DNA of 50,840 bases from CAZQVN01 sp964596775 (GTDB lineage: Bacteria > Eisenbacteria > RBG-16-71-46 > JABDJR01 > JAWXBZ01): positions 1-50,840 of the forward strand of contig CAZQVN010000025.1 in NCBI GenBank assembly GCA_964596775.1, given 5' to 3'. Of the stretch, positions 1 to 7,183 are shown in pieces. Under the pieces are notes generated by a model, which worked only from the letters and a program-made list of their open reading frames with translations, had not been told where the DNA came from and made no database searches. The stretch's first letter is position 1; the number at the start of each line of letters is the position of its first letter. Position numbers and translations under genes: made by a program.

Positions 1-278
1 ATCCTCACCGGTTACCGCACGTTCGAGCTCGTCCTGGCCGACTTCGACGGCGACGCGGACCGGTCGTCATCGAGTTCCGCCTCGACGCGCCGGGCCCCGG
101 CCGCCTTTCGGTGTTCGACGTGAGCGGCCGGCTCGTTTCGACCGAGAGCGCGATGCTTCCCGATGGACTCAACCGATGGGTCTGGTCTCCGCGGGGAACG
201 TCGCGTGCAGGCGTCTACTTCTACCGTCTCGAGACCCTTTCGAAAATCGCGACGGGCCGCTTCCTCATGGATCCTTGA
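1..278 (+). pseudogene. 3' remnant of a secreted FG-GAP/FlgD-domain protein, frameshifted
   Basis: The first ~60 bases read ILTGYRTFELVLADFDGDAD in frame 1, which looks like an FG-GAP/VCBS-type repeat (xDFDGDxD). From about base 66 the coding signal moves to frame 3 (VIEFRLDAPGPGRLSVFDVS, then GVYFYRLETLSKIATGRFLM, stop 276-278), a typical FlgD-like Ig sorting domain at the end of exported proteins in FCB-type bacteria. The two halves are in different frames, so either bases were lost near 60-66 or there is an assembly error. The gene starts outside the window. The last part of the domain is duplicated at 1125-1225. Confidence 0.6.
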
Positions 279-310
279 GGATCTTGTCCGGGCGTCCTTC
301 CGGGCAGCGA
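210..310 (+). repeat. Direct repeat A, copy 1 (101 bp)
   Basis: This segment covers the end of the FlgD-like domain (GVYFYRLE to the stop) plus about 32 bp downstream. It recurs at 1125-1225 with only a few differences. The two copies flank the toxin-antitoxin pair, and identity stops abruptly on both sides (after CAGCGA). Confidence 0.85.
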
Positions 311-341
311 TGGAAGCGGGCCGGGAAGAGCAGGCGGTCGT

Positions 342-641
342 TCAGGCCGCCGAATCAATATTCCCTCGAATGATACGCGGATGCCGTGCAGCAATGCGCA
401 GGAGAGCGAGGGCCGGGCCGACCGGTCGCCTTCTCCCCTGTTCCCAGTTCCGGAGCGTATGAACGCTGATGCCCATGGCCTCGGCAAACAGAACCTGCGT
501 GAGGCCGACGAAACGCCTGAGTGAAGCGATGTCGTCGCCGGTTTCAAACACTCCGGCCATCAGACGTTTGCGTACGCGGGCGGGCATGCCCCGGGCAAAG
601 TCTTTTTCTGTCAGTTCAGGCATGTCGCTCATGATTTCCAT
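342..641 (-). CDS. HTH (XRE/HigA-type) antitoxin of a BrnT pair
   Basis: A 99-residue protein with a helix-turn-helix at about residues 40-75 (LTQVLFAEAMGISVHTLRNW followed by EQGRRRP), the signature of NadS/HigA-like antitoxins. The N-terminal part (PELTEKDFARG) resembles short antitoxins that sit beside BrnT toxins. The reading frame overlaps the end of the toxin gene by 13 nt, so the pair is co-transcribed and probably translationally coupled, toxin first. The inferred role is to neutralise BrnT and to autorepress the promoter at 922-956, which carries a palindrome over its -35 box. The canonical BrnT partner is a ribbon-helix-helix protein (BrnA), so this is the HTH-partner variant. An alternative start is Met4. 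Confidence 0.8.
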   Translation of the reverse strand: MEIMSDMPELTEKDFARGMPARVRKRLMAGVFETGDDIASLRRFVGLTQVLFAEAMGISVHTLRNWEQGRRRPVGPALALLRIAARHPRIIRGNIDSAA

Positions 642-916
642 CCCATCGTGGAGTGATACAACAACCGCTCGCGCCGGGAGGCCCGTCGGGCACTGATGAT
701 GCGCACGATGTCGTCCTCCGGTTCAGTCCATACAACGTAGACAATACGCCCCAGGACGGGGCCAATGGCGATGAAGCGATCTTCGAAATCGGAGTGGGCC
801 TCGTCATAAATTTCGAGATAACCTTCACCGGTAAATAGTGTGGCGACCTCTTCAAACGAGATTCCGTGCAAAAGGCGGTTTTCAGAGTTCTTCCATTCGT
901 CCCATTCGAATTGCAT
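629..916 (-). CDS. brnT: BrnT family ribonuclease toxin
   Basis: A 95-residue protein beginning MQFEWDEWKNSENRLLHGIS, the characteristic BrnT N-terminus, then FEEVATLF, and ending with the RIISARRASRRERLLYH block typical of the family. BrnT toxins have a RelE-like fold and inhibit growth by cleaving RNA. The start codon lies only 5 nt beyond a perfect TATAAT, so the mRNA is probably leaderless and no Shine-Dalgarno sequence is seen. A fragment of a second brnT 3' end is at 1071-1113, so there was once another copy or a duplication. The toxin itself looks intact. Confidence 0.85.
   Translation of the reverse strand: MQFEWDEWKNSENRLLHGISFEEVATLFTGEGYLEIYDEAHSDFEDRFIAIGPVLGRIVYVVWTEPEDDIVRIISARRASRRERLLYHSTMGWKS
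648..690. repeat. Direct repeat B, copy 1 (brnT 3' end)
   Basis: The 3' end of brnT is repeated at 1071-1113 in the same orientation with a handful of mismatches. The second copy lies immediately left of repeat A copy 2, whereas the intact toxin-antitoxin pair lies between A copy 1 and B copy 2. Confidence 0.8.
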
Positions 917-921
917 TGACG

Positions 922-956
922 ATTATAAGCCGCTGACCTACTAAGTCAACGACTTA
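922..956 (-). promoter_or_regulatory. Sigma-70-like promoter and palindromic operator of the toxin-antitoxin pair
   Basis: On the minus strand there is TTGACT (949-944), a 16-bp spacer and a perfect TATAAT (927-922), followed after 5 nt by the brnT start. The perfect inverted repeat TAAGTC-GTT-GACTTA (942-956) covers the -35 box, the expected position for an autoregulatory operator bound by the HTH antitoxin. Promoter and palindrome are read directly; the binding protein is inferred. Confidence 0.8.
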
Positions 957-1070
957 TCTCCTGGACCGGAAACGGATTGTTTCTGGGCCCGGGGGAGATC
1001 AGTCGAAGGGGGATAACTCCTGCGATCATATTCCGGTTCGAAGACACCCAACAACCCCTGATCCCTGCTT

Positions 1071-1113
1071 GTGGAGTGATACAACAACCGCTCGCGCCGG
1101 GATGCCCGTCGCG
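1071..1113. repeat. Direct repeat B, copy 2 (orphan brnT 3' fragment)
   Basis: A fragment matching the last ~14 codons of brnT (minus strand, RRASRRERLLYHST) without the rest of the gene. The 957-1070 stretch upstream of it shows no recognisable gene. It abuts repeat A copy 2, so two rearrangement breakpoints lie within about 15 bp. Confidence 0.75.
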
Positions 1114-1124
1114 CACGACGCCAG

Positions 1125-1225
1125 GGCGTCTACTTCTACCGTCTCGAGACCCCGTCGAAAATCGCGACGGGCCGCTTCCTCATGGATCCTTGAGGATCTT
1201 GTCCGGGCGTCCTTCCGGGCAGCGA
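1125..1225 (+). repeat. Direct repeat A, copy 2
   Basis: Second copy of the FlgD-domain tail and its downstream bases (stop at 1191-1193). It has no upstream coding context. On the other strand its sequence is read as a spurious C-terminal extension of the truncated lipoprotein gene. Confidence 0.85.
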
Positions 1226-2736
1226 CGGTGCAAGAGGGACCACCTCACCTCCCGAAAAAGCGAGTTCGGCCCTCGGGCCGGGAAACGCATCCCCGTTGAG
1301 CACCGGCCGGTCGAAGCGCACCAGGGCCTCCGGCTGCCCGTTCCGGCGCAGCGTTCCCTGGGCGACCCAGAAGTCCGGTTCGGACACCCGGTTGTTGAAG
1401 TAGGCCTTGCGGACGAACGCGTTGTCGAACTTCCAGGTGACGCCGCCGGCCACGACCTGGCTGTTCACGGTCCGGGTCACGTTCTCCACGAAATTGTCAA
1501 AGCGGACGAGGCGATACCTGTAGGTCGCGTCCACGGTGATCTGTCCCCCCGGTGCGGTGATGGTTCCGCCCGTGCTCTCCTCGCTCAGAAAGTCGATGCT
1601 GCCACCGCTGATGTCGCTGTCGCGGCGGCCCGTATGGGTCAGGTCGACCACGAGCGACTCCCCTTCGGAGAGGAACGTTCCGGTGACCCGCCGTTCGAAC
1701 ACCGTCACACCGGCCGGCGACGCCGTCCCGGGAAGATCGGGCGCAGCCGGATTTCCGCTGGCCGACCGCACCCGGAGATCGAAACTGCCGGCCAGCGCCA
1801 CGGTGAAGTCGAGATTCGAATGGAAGTCGACGAAGTCCTCGAAGGTTCCGCCCAGAAAGCCCTGGAACGCGGCAAACCGTGCGACAAGAGTCTGCCCGCC
1901 GGAGAAGTTCACGATCATCCGGTCGTTCGGCGTCGCAGCCCAGGTGAACCCGTTCGGAGCCGCGGCGTTCTCGGTCAGGGTACCCGTCAGGGTCAGGGTA
2001 CCCCCGTTGGCGATGCTGGCAATGAAGACGAGTTCCGCCCCGCCCTTCACGAGTTCGTCGGCGGTGAGCGAGACGTCCGTTCCCGCGGCGAACGCCTGCT
2101 GCAGCGCCGCCTGGGGAATGGCCGGGCCGCCGGGTCCGGTCAGCGCGCGGTCGCGCTCTTCGTCGGGTCGGCCTGGCTGACGGCCCGCACGGTGGCGACG
2201 GCCGGACTCGGCAACGTCGCCGGAGCCCTGTAGAGCCCGGCCTGGGTCACGGTACCGAAGCCGGCGCCTTCAATGACCGACCAGGTGACGTTCTGATTGA
2301 CGGTGTTCGTCACGCCGGCCGCGAACTGGACGGTTCCGTTCAATGCCGCCGTCGCAGTGGGCGGCGTCACGTTGACGGCGATGGAAACGCCGCCCCCGCC
2401 GTTCTGCACGGTAACGGAGATTTCGGCGGTCGCCGATCCGCCAGGCCCCATGGCCACGGCGCGCAGCACGTGGGCGCCGTCCGTCACCGAGGCGGAATTC
2501 CAGCTCGTCGACACGGAGGGAAACATTGTAGTGGCGATCACGGCCCCGCCGACCTGGAAGCGGATGCTGTCCGCGTTGGTGACCGCGGCGGACAGGGTCA
2601 CGGTTCCCGACACAATGGCGCCGTGGGGGGGATTGCTGAACGTGACGGTGGGAGCCGCGGTTCCTCCGGTCGGCGATTTGGATCCGCCGCAGGACACGAG
2701 CGTCAGAAACAGGGCAAGAAACAGGATGTTCCGCAT
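1136..2736 (-). pseudogene. Frameshifted, 3'-truncated Ig-like lipoprotein gene
   Basis: The gene starts at 2736 behind a strong AGGAGG site and encodes a lipoprotein signal (MRNILFLALFLTLVSCGG, lipobox Cys16). Ig-like/BIg-type beta-sandwich sequence follows (VTFSNPPHGAIVSGTVTLSA; TPPTATAALNGTVQFAAG). The frame stops at 2140-2142 in a GCGCGC run. Removing one GC restores continuity into a further ~300 residues of beta-rich sequence (TGPGGPAIPQAALQQAFAAG and onward) down to about 1226. The last ~35 codons to 1136 are antisense of repeat A copy 2, so the natural 3' end was lost by rearrangement. An alternative is a programmed shift or a sequencing error at the GC run, but the truncated end favours a decaying gene. 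The function of the intact protein is unknown; probably surface-exposed. Confidence 0.65.
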
Positions 2737-2796
2737 CGACGACCTCCTGAATCGGGGGCCTGGCCGGGGCCGGGATCACTGGCCGACTGCGTCGTG

Positions 2797-5376
2797 CTAC
2801 ACCTTGAGCTTTTTCCTGCGCGGCGGATCATTCTCCGGCCGGCCGTCGCCCCCTTCGTCGGGCGTCTTCATCCACAGCGGCTCCGGCCACTCGATGTCGG
2901 GCACGCCCTTCGGGCCGTAACGACCGGGCTTCCCCTTCGCCTTTTCGCGGAGCGCCTTGAGGACCTTGTCCGGCGTCACCGGGATCTCGTCGATCCGGAC
3001 GCCGACGGCGTCGTACACCGCGTTGGCCACGGCGGGCATGATCGGGAGCAGGGGACCCTGGCCGACTTCCTTGGCGCCGAACGGTCCGTTCGGATCGGGA
3101 TCCTCGATCAGGTAGGTGATCACGTCGCTCATTTCGAGGGTCGTCGGGCTCTTGTACTCGAGCATCGACGGAAACTTGTGCACGACGTTGCGGTTGCCGC
3201 GGTAGACCATCTCCTCCATGAGCGCTTCGCCGAGGCCCATGTACACGCCGCCTTCGACCTGCCCCATCGAGAGGATCGGGTTGATGCACTGGCCGATGTC
3301 GTGGGCGATCCAGATCGTCGGCACCGTGACGATGCCGGTTTCGGGGTCTACGTCGACCTCGACGACCGCCGCGCTGTACGAGTATGCCGGTGACGGTCCG
3401 ACGCCCGCACCCTTGTACTTGCCGGGCGACGCCGGCGGCACATAGGAGCCGACGGTGCCGACCGTGCCGAACTTCGTTTCGGTGGCCACCGCCGCATCGG
3501 CGAACGACATCCCCCGCTCCGGCTCCTCGGCGTCGAACACGCGGCGCCCGGCGAACACGAGACGCCCGGCCGGCACCCTGACCGGCGGCGGCGCCGGAGG
3601 ATCGCCGGGGCGGACCCGCTTCGGCGCGGAGAGTTTTTCCGCCACCGCCTGCGCCATCAGCTCCTTCGCCCGCTCGGCGGCCTGGATCGCGGCGTTGCCG
3701 GTCATGATCGTCACCCGGCTCGAGTAGGAGCCGAGGTCCACCGGCGTCAAGTCGGTGTCGGCGGTGACGACCCGGATGTCGAACGGATCGATGCCGAGAA
3801 CCTCCGCCACGATGTGCGCGAGGATCGAGTCGGACCCCTGGCCGATCTCGGTGGAGCCGCAGAACACCGTGACGCCGCCGCCGCGGTCCACCTTGAGCTG
3901 CACGCCGGAGTGCGGCATGGAATTCCAGTAGATCGGAAGCCCCGCCCCGGTGATGTACGACGAGCAGGCGAGGCCGAGCCCCTTGCCGTGCGGAAGATTG
4001 CGGAACCGCTTCTTCCAGCCGGAGCCCTCGACGACTTTTTCGATGCACGGGCCGAGACCCATCGAGCCTATCTTGAGGTAGTTGGCCGTGACGGAGTCCG
4101 CGGGCTGGAGATTCCTGAGCCGCATCTCGGCGGGATCGAGATTCAGCTTTTCCGCGATCCGGTCCAGGTGCACCTCGAGCGCGAACCGCGGCTGCGGCGT
4201 GCCGTGCCCGCGCTTCGGTCCGCACGGCGGCTTGTTCGTGAAGCAGCGCGCCCCCTCGAACTTGTACTTCGGCACCTTGTAGGTGACCGTCTGCAGCGCC
4301 CCGGTGTAGAACGTGGACGCCACGCCGTAGCTCCCGTAACCGCCGCCGTCGAGGAACGACCGGAAGTGCATCCCCTGGATGGCGCCGGTCTTGTCCACGC
4401 CGGTCCGGATCCACATCAGGACCGGGTGCCGCCCGCGGTGGCAGTAGAAGACTTCCTCCCGCGTCATCGTGACCTTCACCGGCCGGCCGGTGATCATCGA
4501 GAGTTTGGCCACCACGATTTCGTGGTTGAACGGATCGCTCTTGCCGCCGAACCCGCCGCCATTCGGCATGGCAATGACGCGGATGTGGCTGGGCGGCATC
4601 TCGAGGACCTTCGCCAGCGCCTTGTGCACGTAATGCGGCGTCTGGGTGGACGACCAGAGCGTGAGTTTTTCGTCCGGGTCGAAATAGGCCACCGCCGCGT
4701 GCTGCTCCATCGGCAGGTGCGTGTTCCCCTCGAAGAAGTAGCTCTCCTCGAGCACGTGCTCGGCGCCGTCGATCGCCGCCTCGACATCGCCGAACTCCAG
4801 CGACACGAGCTTGTGGATGTTGCCGGAATCCCCGTAGTCGTGCATCGGGTCGTCGGTGGTCGCGAGCGCGGCGTCGATCGAGGCGATCTCCGGCAGCGGC
4901 TCGTACTTCACCTTGATCGTGTTCATCGCCTGGAACGCCGTCTCCTCGTCCACCGCGGCCACCGCGGCCACCGGGTCACCGACGAAGCGGACACGGTCCA
5001 CGCAGAGCGCGTGCTCGTCCTGGCTGACCGGGAGGATGCCGAACATAATCGGCATCGACGCGCCGGTGAGCACGGCAAAGACGCCGGGCATCGCCTCGGC
5101 TTCCGTCGTGTCGATCGAGACGATCCTGGCGTGCGGCACGTGGCTGCGGAGGATCTTGGCGAAGATCATCCGGGGCAGATTCAAGTCATCGGCGAACTTC
5201 GTCAGCCCGGTGACCTTGGCCCGCCCGTCCACCCGGCGGTACGGCCGTCCGACGGACTTGAATCCCTCGCGGTCGGCCCGCGTCTCGCGCGGCTTTTCCG
5301 GACCGATGAGCGGCGTCGGATCGCCGGGGCGGCGGACCGGGCGCTTTTCGTTCCCCTTTCCGTTACGGCCGGCCAT
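2797..5376 (-). CDS. Molybdenum hydroxylase large subunit (xanthine dehydrogenase / 4-hydroxybenzoyl-CoA reductase-like)
   Basis: An 859-residue molybdopterin-binding subunit. Residues ~40-155 form the Ald_Xan_dh_C N-terminal domain (VDGRAKVTGLTKFADDLNLP). The rest is the two MoCo-binding domains, with PNGGGFGGKSDP, RGHGTPQPRFALEV and GSTEIGQGSD. These enzymes hydroxylate or dehydroxylate aldehydes and N-heterocyclic or aromatic substrates; the RGHGTPQ segment recalls 4-hydroxybenzoyl-CoA reductase alpha subunits. The position aligned with the catalytic Glu of xanthine oxidase (KxVGE) is Gln773 here (GAKEVGQGPLLP), which could alter activity or mark a subfamily. It overlaps the upstream [2Fe-2S] subunit gene by 14 nt and has its own GAGGAG site. 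No FAD subunit or cofactor maturation gene is adjacent. Substrate unknown. Confidence 0.85.
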   Translation of the reverse strand: MAGRNGKGNEKRPVRRPGDPTPLIGPEKPRETRADREGFKSVGRPYRRVDGRAKVTGLTKFADDLNLPRMIFAKILRSHVPHARIVSIDTTEAEAMPGVFAVLTGASMPIMFGILPVSQDEHALCVDRVRFVGDPVAAVAAVDEETAFQAMNTIKVKYEPLPEIASIDAALATTDDPMHDYGDSGNIHKLVSLEFGDVEAAIDGAEHVLEESYFFEGNTHLPMEQHAAVAYFDPDEKLTLWSSTQTPHYVHKALAKVLEMPPSHIRVIAMPNGGGFGGKSDPFNHEIVVAKLSMITGRPVKVTMTREEVFYCHRGRHPVLMWIRTGVDKTGAIQGMHFRSFLDGGGYGSYGVASTFYTGALQTVTYKVPKYKFEGARCFTNKPPCGPKRGHGTPQPRFALEVHLDRIAEKLNLDPAEMRLRNLQPADSVTANYLKIGSMGLGPCIEKVVEGSGWKKRFRNLPHGKGLGLACSSYITGAGLPIYWNSMPHSGVQLKVDRGGGVTVFCGSTEIGQGSDSILAHIVAEVLGIDPFDIRVVTADTDLTPVDLGSYSSRVTIMTGNAAIQAAERAKELMAQAVAEKLSAPKRVRPGDPPAPPPVRVPAGRLVFAGRRVFDAEEPERGMSFADAAVATETKFGTVGTVGSYVPPASPGKYKGAGVGPSPAYSYSAAVVEVDVDPETGIVTVPTIWIAHDIGQCINPILSMGQVEGGVYMGLGEALMEEMVYRGNRNVVHKFPSMLEYKSPTTLEMSDVITYLIEDPDPNGPFGAKEVGQGPLLPIMPAVANAVYDAVGVRIDEIPVTPDKVLKALREKAKGKPGRYGPKGVPDIEWPEPLWMKTPDEGGDGRPENDPPRRKKLKV

Positions 5377-5905
5377 AGATCGTCTCCTCGGTCGGCTCGA
5401 TGTCCTCGCCGCGCATGCGGGCGGCGGCCAGTTCCACCGCCTCGTAGATCTTGATGTAGCCGGTGCAGCGGCAGAGGTTGCCGGCCAGCGCTTCCCTGAT
5501 CGTGTCGCGGGTCGGCTTCGGGTCGTCCCGGAGCAGAGCCTGGGCGGTGAGCAGGATGCCCGGCGTGCAGTAGCCGCACTGTGCCGCGCCGAGATCGGCG
5601 AACGCCGCCTGGAGCGGATGCAGTTCCGGCCCGTCGGCCATCCCCTCCACGGTGACGACCTCGCGATCCTCGACGTCGAGGCCGAGGACCAGGCAGGACA
5701 GAACGGGCTTGCCGTCGAGCAGCAGCGCGCAGGTGCCGCACTCGCCGAGTTCGCAGCCGTGCTTCGTGCCGGTCAGGTTCAGGTCCTCGCGGAGAACCTC
5801 GAGCAGCGTCTTGTACGCGTCGAAGGACGCGCGGACCCGTTCGCCGTTCAGGGTGAACGAGATATGGGCGCGACCGTCGGCCTCTGTGTCTTTCGGTGGA
5901 TTCAC
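5363..5905 (-). CDS. [2Fe-2S]-binding small subunit of the molybdenum hydroxylase
   Basis: A 180-residue protein with the two iron-sulfur modules of the xanthine oxidase family. An N-terminal plant-ferredoxin-like cluster (CELGECGTC, then Cys in KPVLSC, residues ~53-75) is followed by a C-terminal helical domain with CGYC and CRCTGY (QCGYCTPGILLTAQALL; NLCRCTGYIKIYEAV). It passes electrons from the molybdenum site to an acceptor. It starts with GTG at 5905 and overlaps the large-subunit gene, so the two are translationally coupled. In three-subunit relatives a flavoprotein subunit lies in the same operon; none is seen here, so the electron acceptor is an open question. Confidence 0.92.
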   Translation of the reverse strand: MNPPKDTEADGRAHISFTLNGERVRASFDAYKTLLEVLREDLNLTGTKHGCELGECGTCALLLDGKPVLSCLVLGLDVEDREVVTVEGMADGPELHPLQAAFADLGAAQCGYCTPGILLTAQALLRDDPKPTRDTIREALAGNLCRCTGYIKIYEAVELAAARMRGEDIEPTEETIYGRP

Positions 5906-5956
5906 GGAGTCGATTCCCGGGAGATGGAGTGTGGTCGAACGAACGCGGCGATTCTA

Positions 5957-6367
5957 TCAAACTCCCGCGGCGACGAGGTAGGCCCAGTTGGCCAGAAACA
6001 GGAGAAGCGCGCCGATGCGCACGGCGGCCGGCAGGGAGCCGAATCGAACCGGGACCGGCGCCCGGGCCATCACCCAGAGCGGCGCGGCGACGCCGGCGGC
6101 GATGAAGACGAGGCCGGCGACCACGGCGAGCGGATTCATCGCCAGGGCGCCGACGGGATCCCCCGCGACGATGCGCGTGAACGCCCGGGTCATGCCGCAG
6201 GTCGGGCAGGCCAGGTGAAACAGCGTCTTGAACGAGCACTCCGCGGAAATCGTCCGGTCCCTGAGCAGAAAACCGGCGCCGAGAAGCGCGAGCGAAGAGG
6301 CGCACCAGAGCCCGGCCACGATCCGGTCGCCGGGGCCGGCGGGGCGAAACGATCGCGCCGCGGGCAC
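5957..6367 (-). CDS. DUF2752 family membrane protein
   Basis: A 136-residue membrane protein with about three hydrophobic segments and the DUF2752 hallmark CPTCGMTRAFTRIVAGD around residues 53-70. It starts with GTG, 9 nt after the stop of the Yip1-like gene, so the two are one operon. DUF2752 proteins have no established function; the paired Cys residues near a membrane boundary could bind a metal or be redox-active, which is a guess. It ends 52 nt upstream of the start of the [2Fe-2S] gene. Confidence 0.8.
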   Translation of the reverse strand: MPAARSFRPAGPGDRIVAGLWCASSLALLGAGFLLRDRTISAECSFKTLFHLACPTCGMTRAFTRIVAGDPVGALAMNPLAVVAGLVFIAAGVAAPLWVMARAPVPVRFGSLPAAVRIGALLLFLANWAYLVAAGV

Positions 6368-6376
6368 GGTCAGGCG

Positions 6377-7051
6377 CTACCGGTTTCCGAGAATCGCCGA
6401 GAGGACGCCCACGCCGGCCAGCATCATCCCCATCATTCCGCAGAAGCAGCAGAGTCCGAACGGAAGAAGAACGGCCATGGCCGCCTTGCCCCGCGTCACC
6501 GTGTGGATTTCCGCGAGACCGATGATCTGGAGGACGAGCGACCAGATGCAGGTGATGAGCCCGCCGCCGATCGGGATCGCCTCGGCGATCGACGCGGTCA
6601 TCGCGTAGCACTGGACGCGCAGCGTGGCCTGGTAACCGGCGCCTGCGCCCCCCAGCATCGTCAGGAGGAGATGCGTGACCGCGCTCCAGATGAAGAGCGC
6701 GATGAGAATCACGAACGGCGCCATGAAAATGCCGATGAAGTGGCCGGTCGTTTCCGCGAGCATGTTCGTCGTTTCGTCGAGACCCGGCAGGAACTGCCAG
6801 AGCGTCATCGAAAAGAAGAGTTCATAGATCGACGTGACGATCGCGCCGGCCCATCCGATCAGCACCGCGTAGACGAGCGGACGGAAGAGGTCGCCGCCGA
6901 CCGGCATCCTCCGGAACGCCTCGGCGGGACTCGTGACGAACAGGCGGATCGTTTCGAGAAGGGCCGCCAGGAAGGGCCGGCCCGGTTCCTCCCAGGGGAT
7001 CGACCGGATCCCGCCCTCGAGGGGCGGCGGTCCGGGGGGATGGTCTTCCAT
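6377..7051 (-). CDS. Yip1-domain family integral membrane protein
   Basis: A 224-residue protein with a soluble proline-rich N-terminus (HPPGPPPLEGG) and about five transmembrane segments. The layout matches bacterial YIP1/YckC-type proteins, which often open with short PW-containing cytosolic stretches (here IPWEEPG) and a helix like FVTSPAEAFRRMPVGGD. The start ATG at 7051 has a perfect AGGAGG 4 nt upstream. Function in bacteria is unknown. It is first in a pair with the DUF2752 gene. The C-terminal Cys-rich helix (GLCCFCGMMGMM) is notable. Confidence 0.7.
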   Translation of the reverse strand: MEDHPPGPPPLEGGIRSIPWEEPGRPFLAALLETIRLFVTSPAEAFRRMPVGGDLFRPLVYAVLIGWAGAIVTSIYELFFSMTLWQFLPGLDETTNMLAETTGHFIGIFMAPFVILIALFIWSAVTHLLLTMLGGAGAGYQATLRVQCYAMTASIAEAIPIGGGLITCIWSLVLQIIGLAEIHTVTRGKAAMAVLLPFGLCCFCGMMGMMLAGVGVLSAILGNR

Positions 7052-7148
7052 TCTGCCCTCCTGCGTTGTGTCTCCCGTTTCAGCGAACGGCGCGTCGCAT
7101 GTTTATAACACCACGCGGGTCCGCGGACAAAGTTGCGCGCCGCGGGCC

Positions 7149-7177
7149 TTGAAGAGATTCTTTTGCTGCCGGACAAT
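7149..7177 (+). promoter_or_regulatory. Putative promoter of a leaderless mRNA
   Basis: TTGAAG (7149-7154), a 17-bp spacer and GACAAT (7172-7177), with exactly 6 nt to the ATG at 7184. Transcription would start at or next to the A of the start codon. This spacing is shared by several other genes in the window. Confidence 0.5.
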
Positions 7178-7183
7178 CGGGAG

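Noticed and set aside
977..2233. 418-codon plus-strand frame over the lipoprotein pseudogene
   Set aside because: Composition is typical of antisense frames, with no signal or motif; the minus strand carries the lipoprotein.
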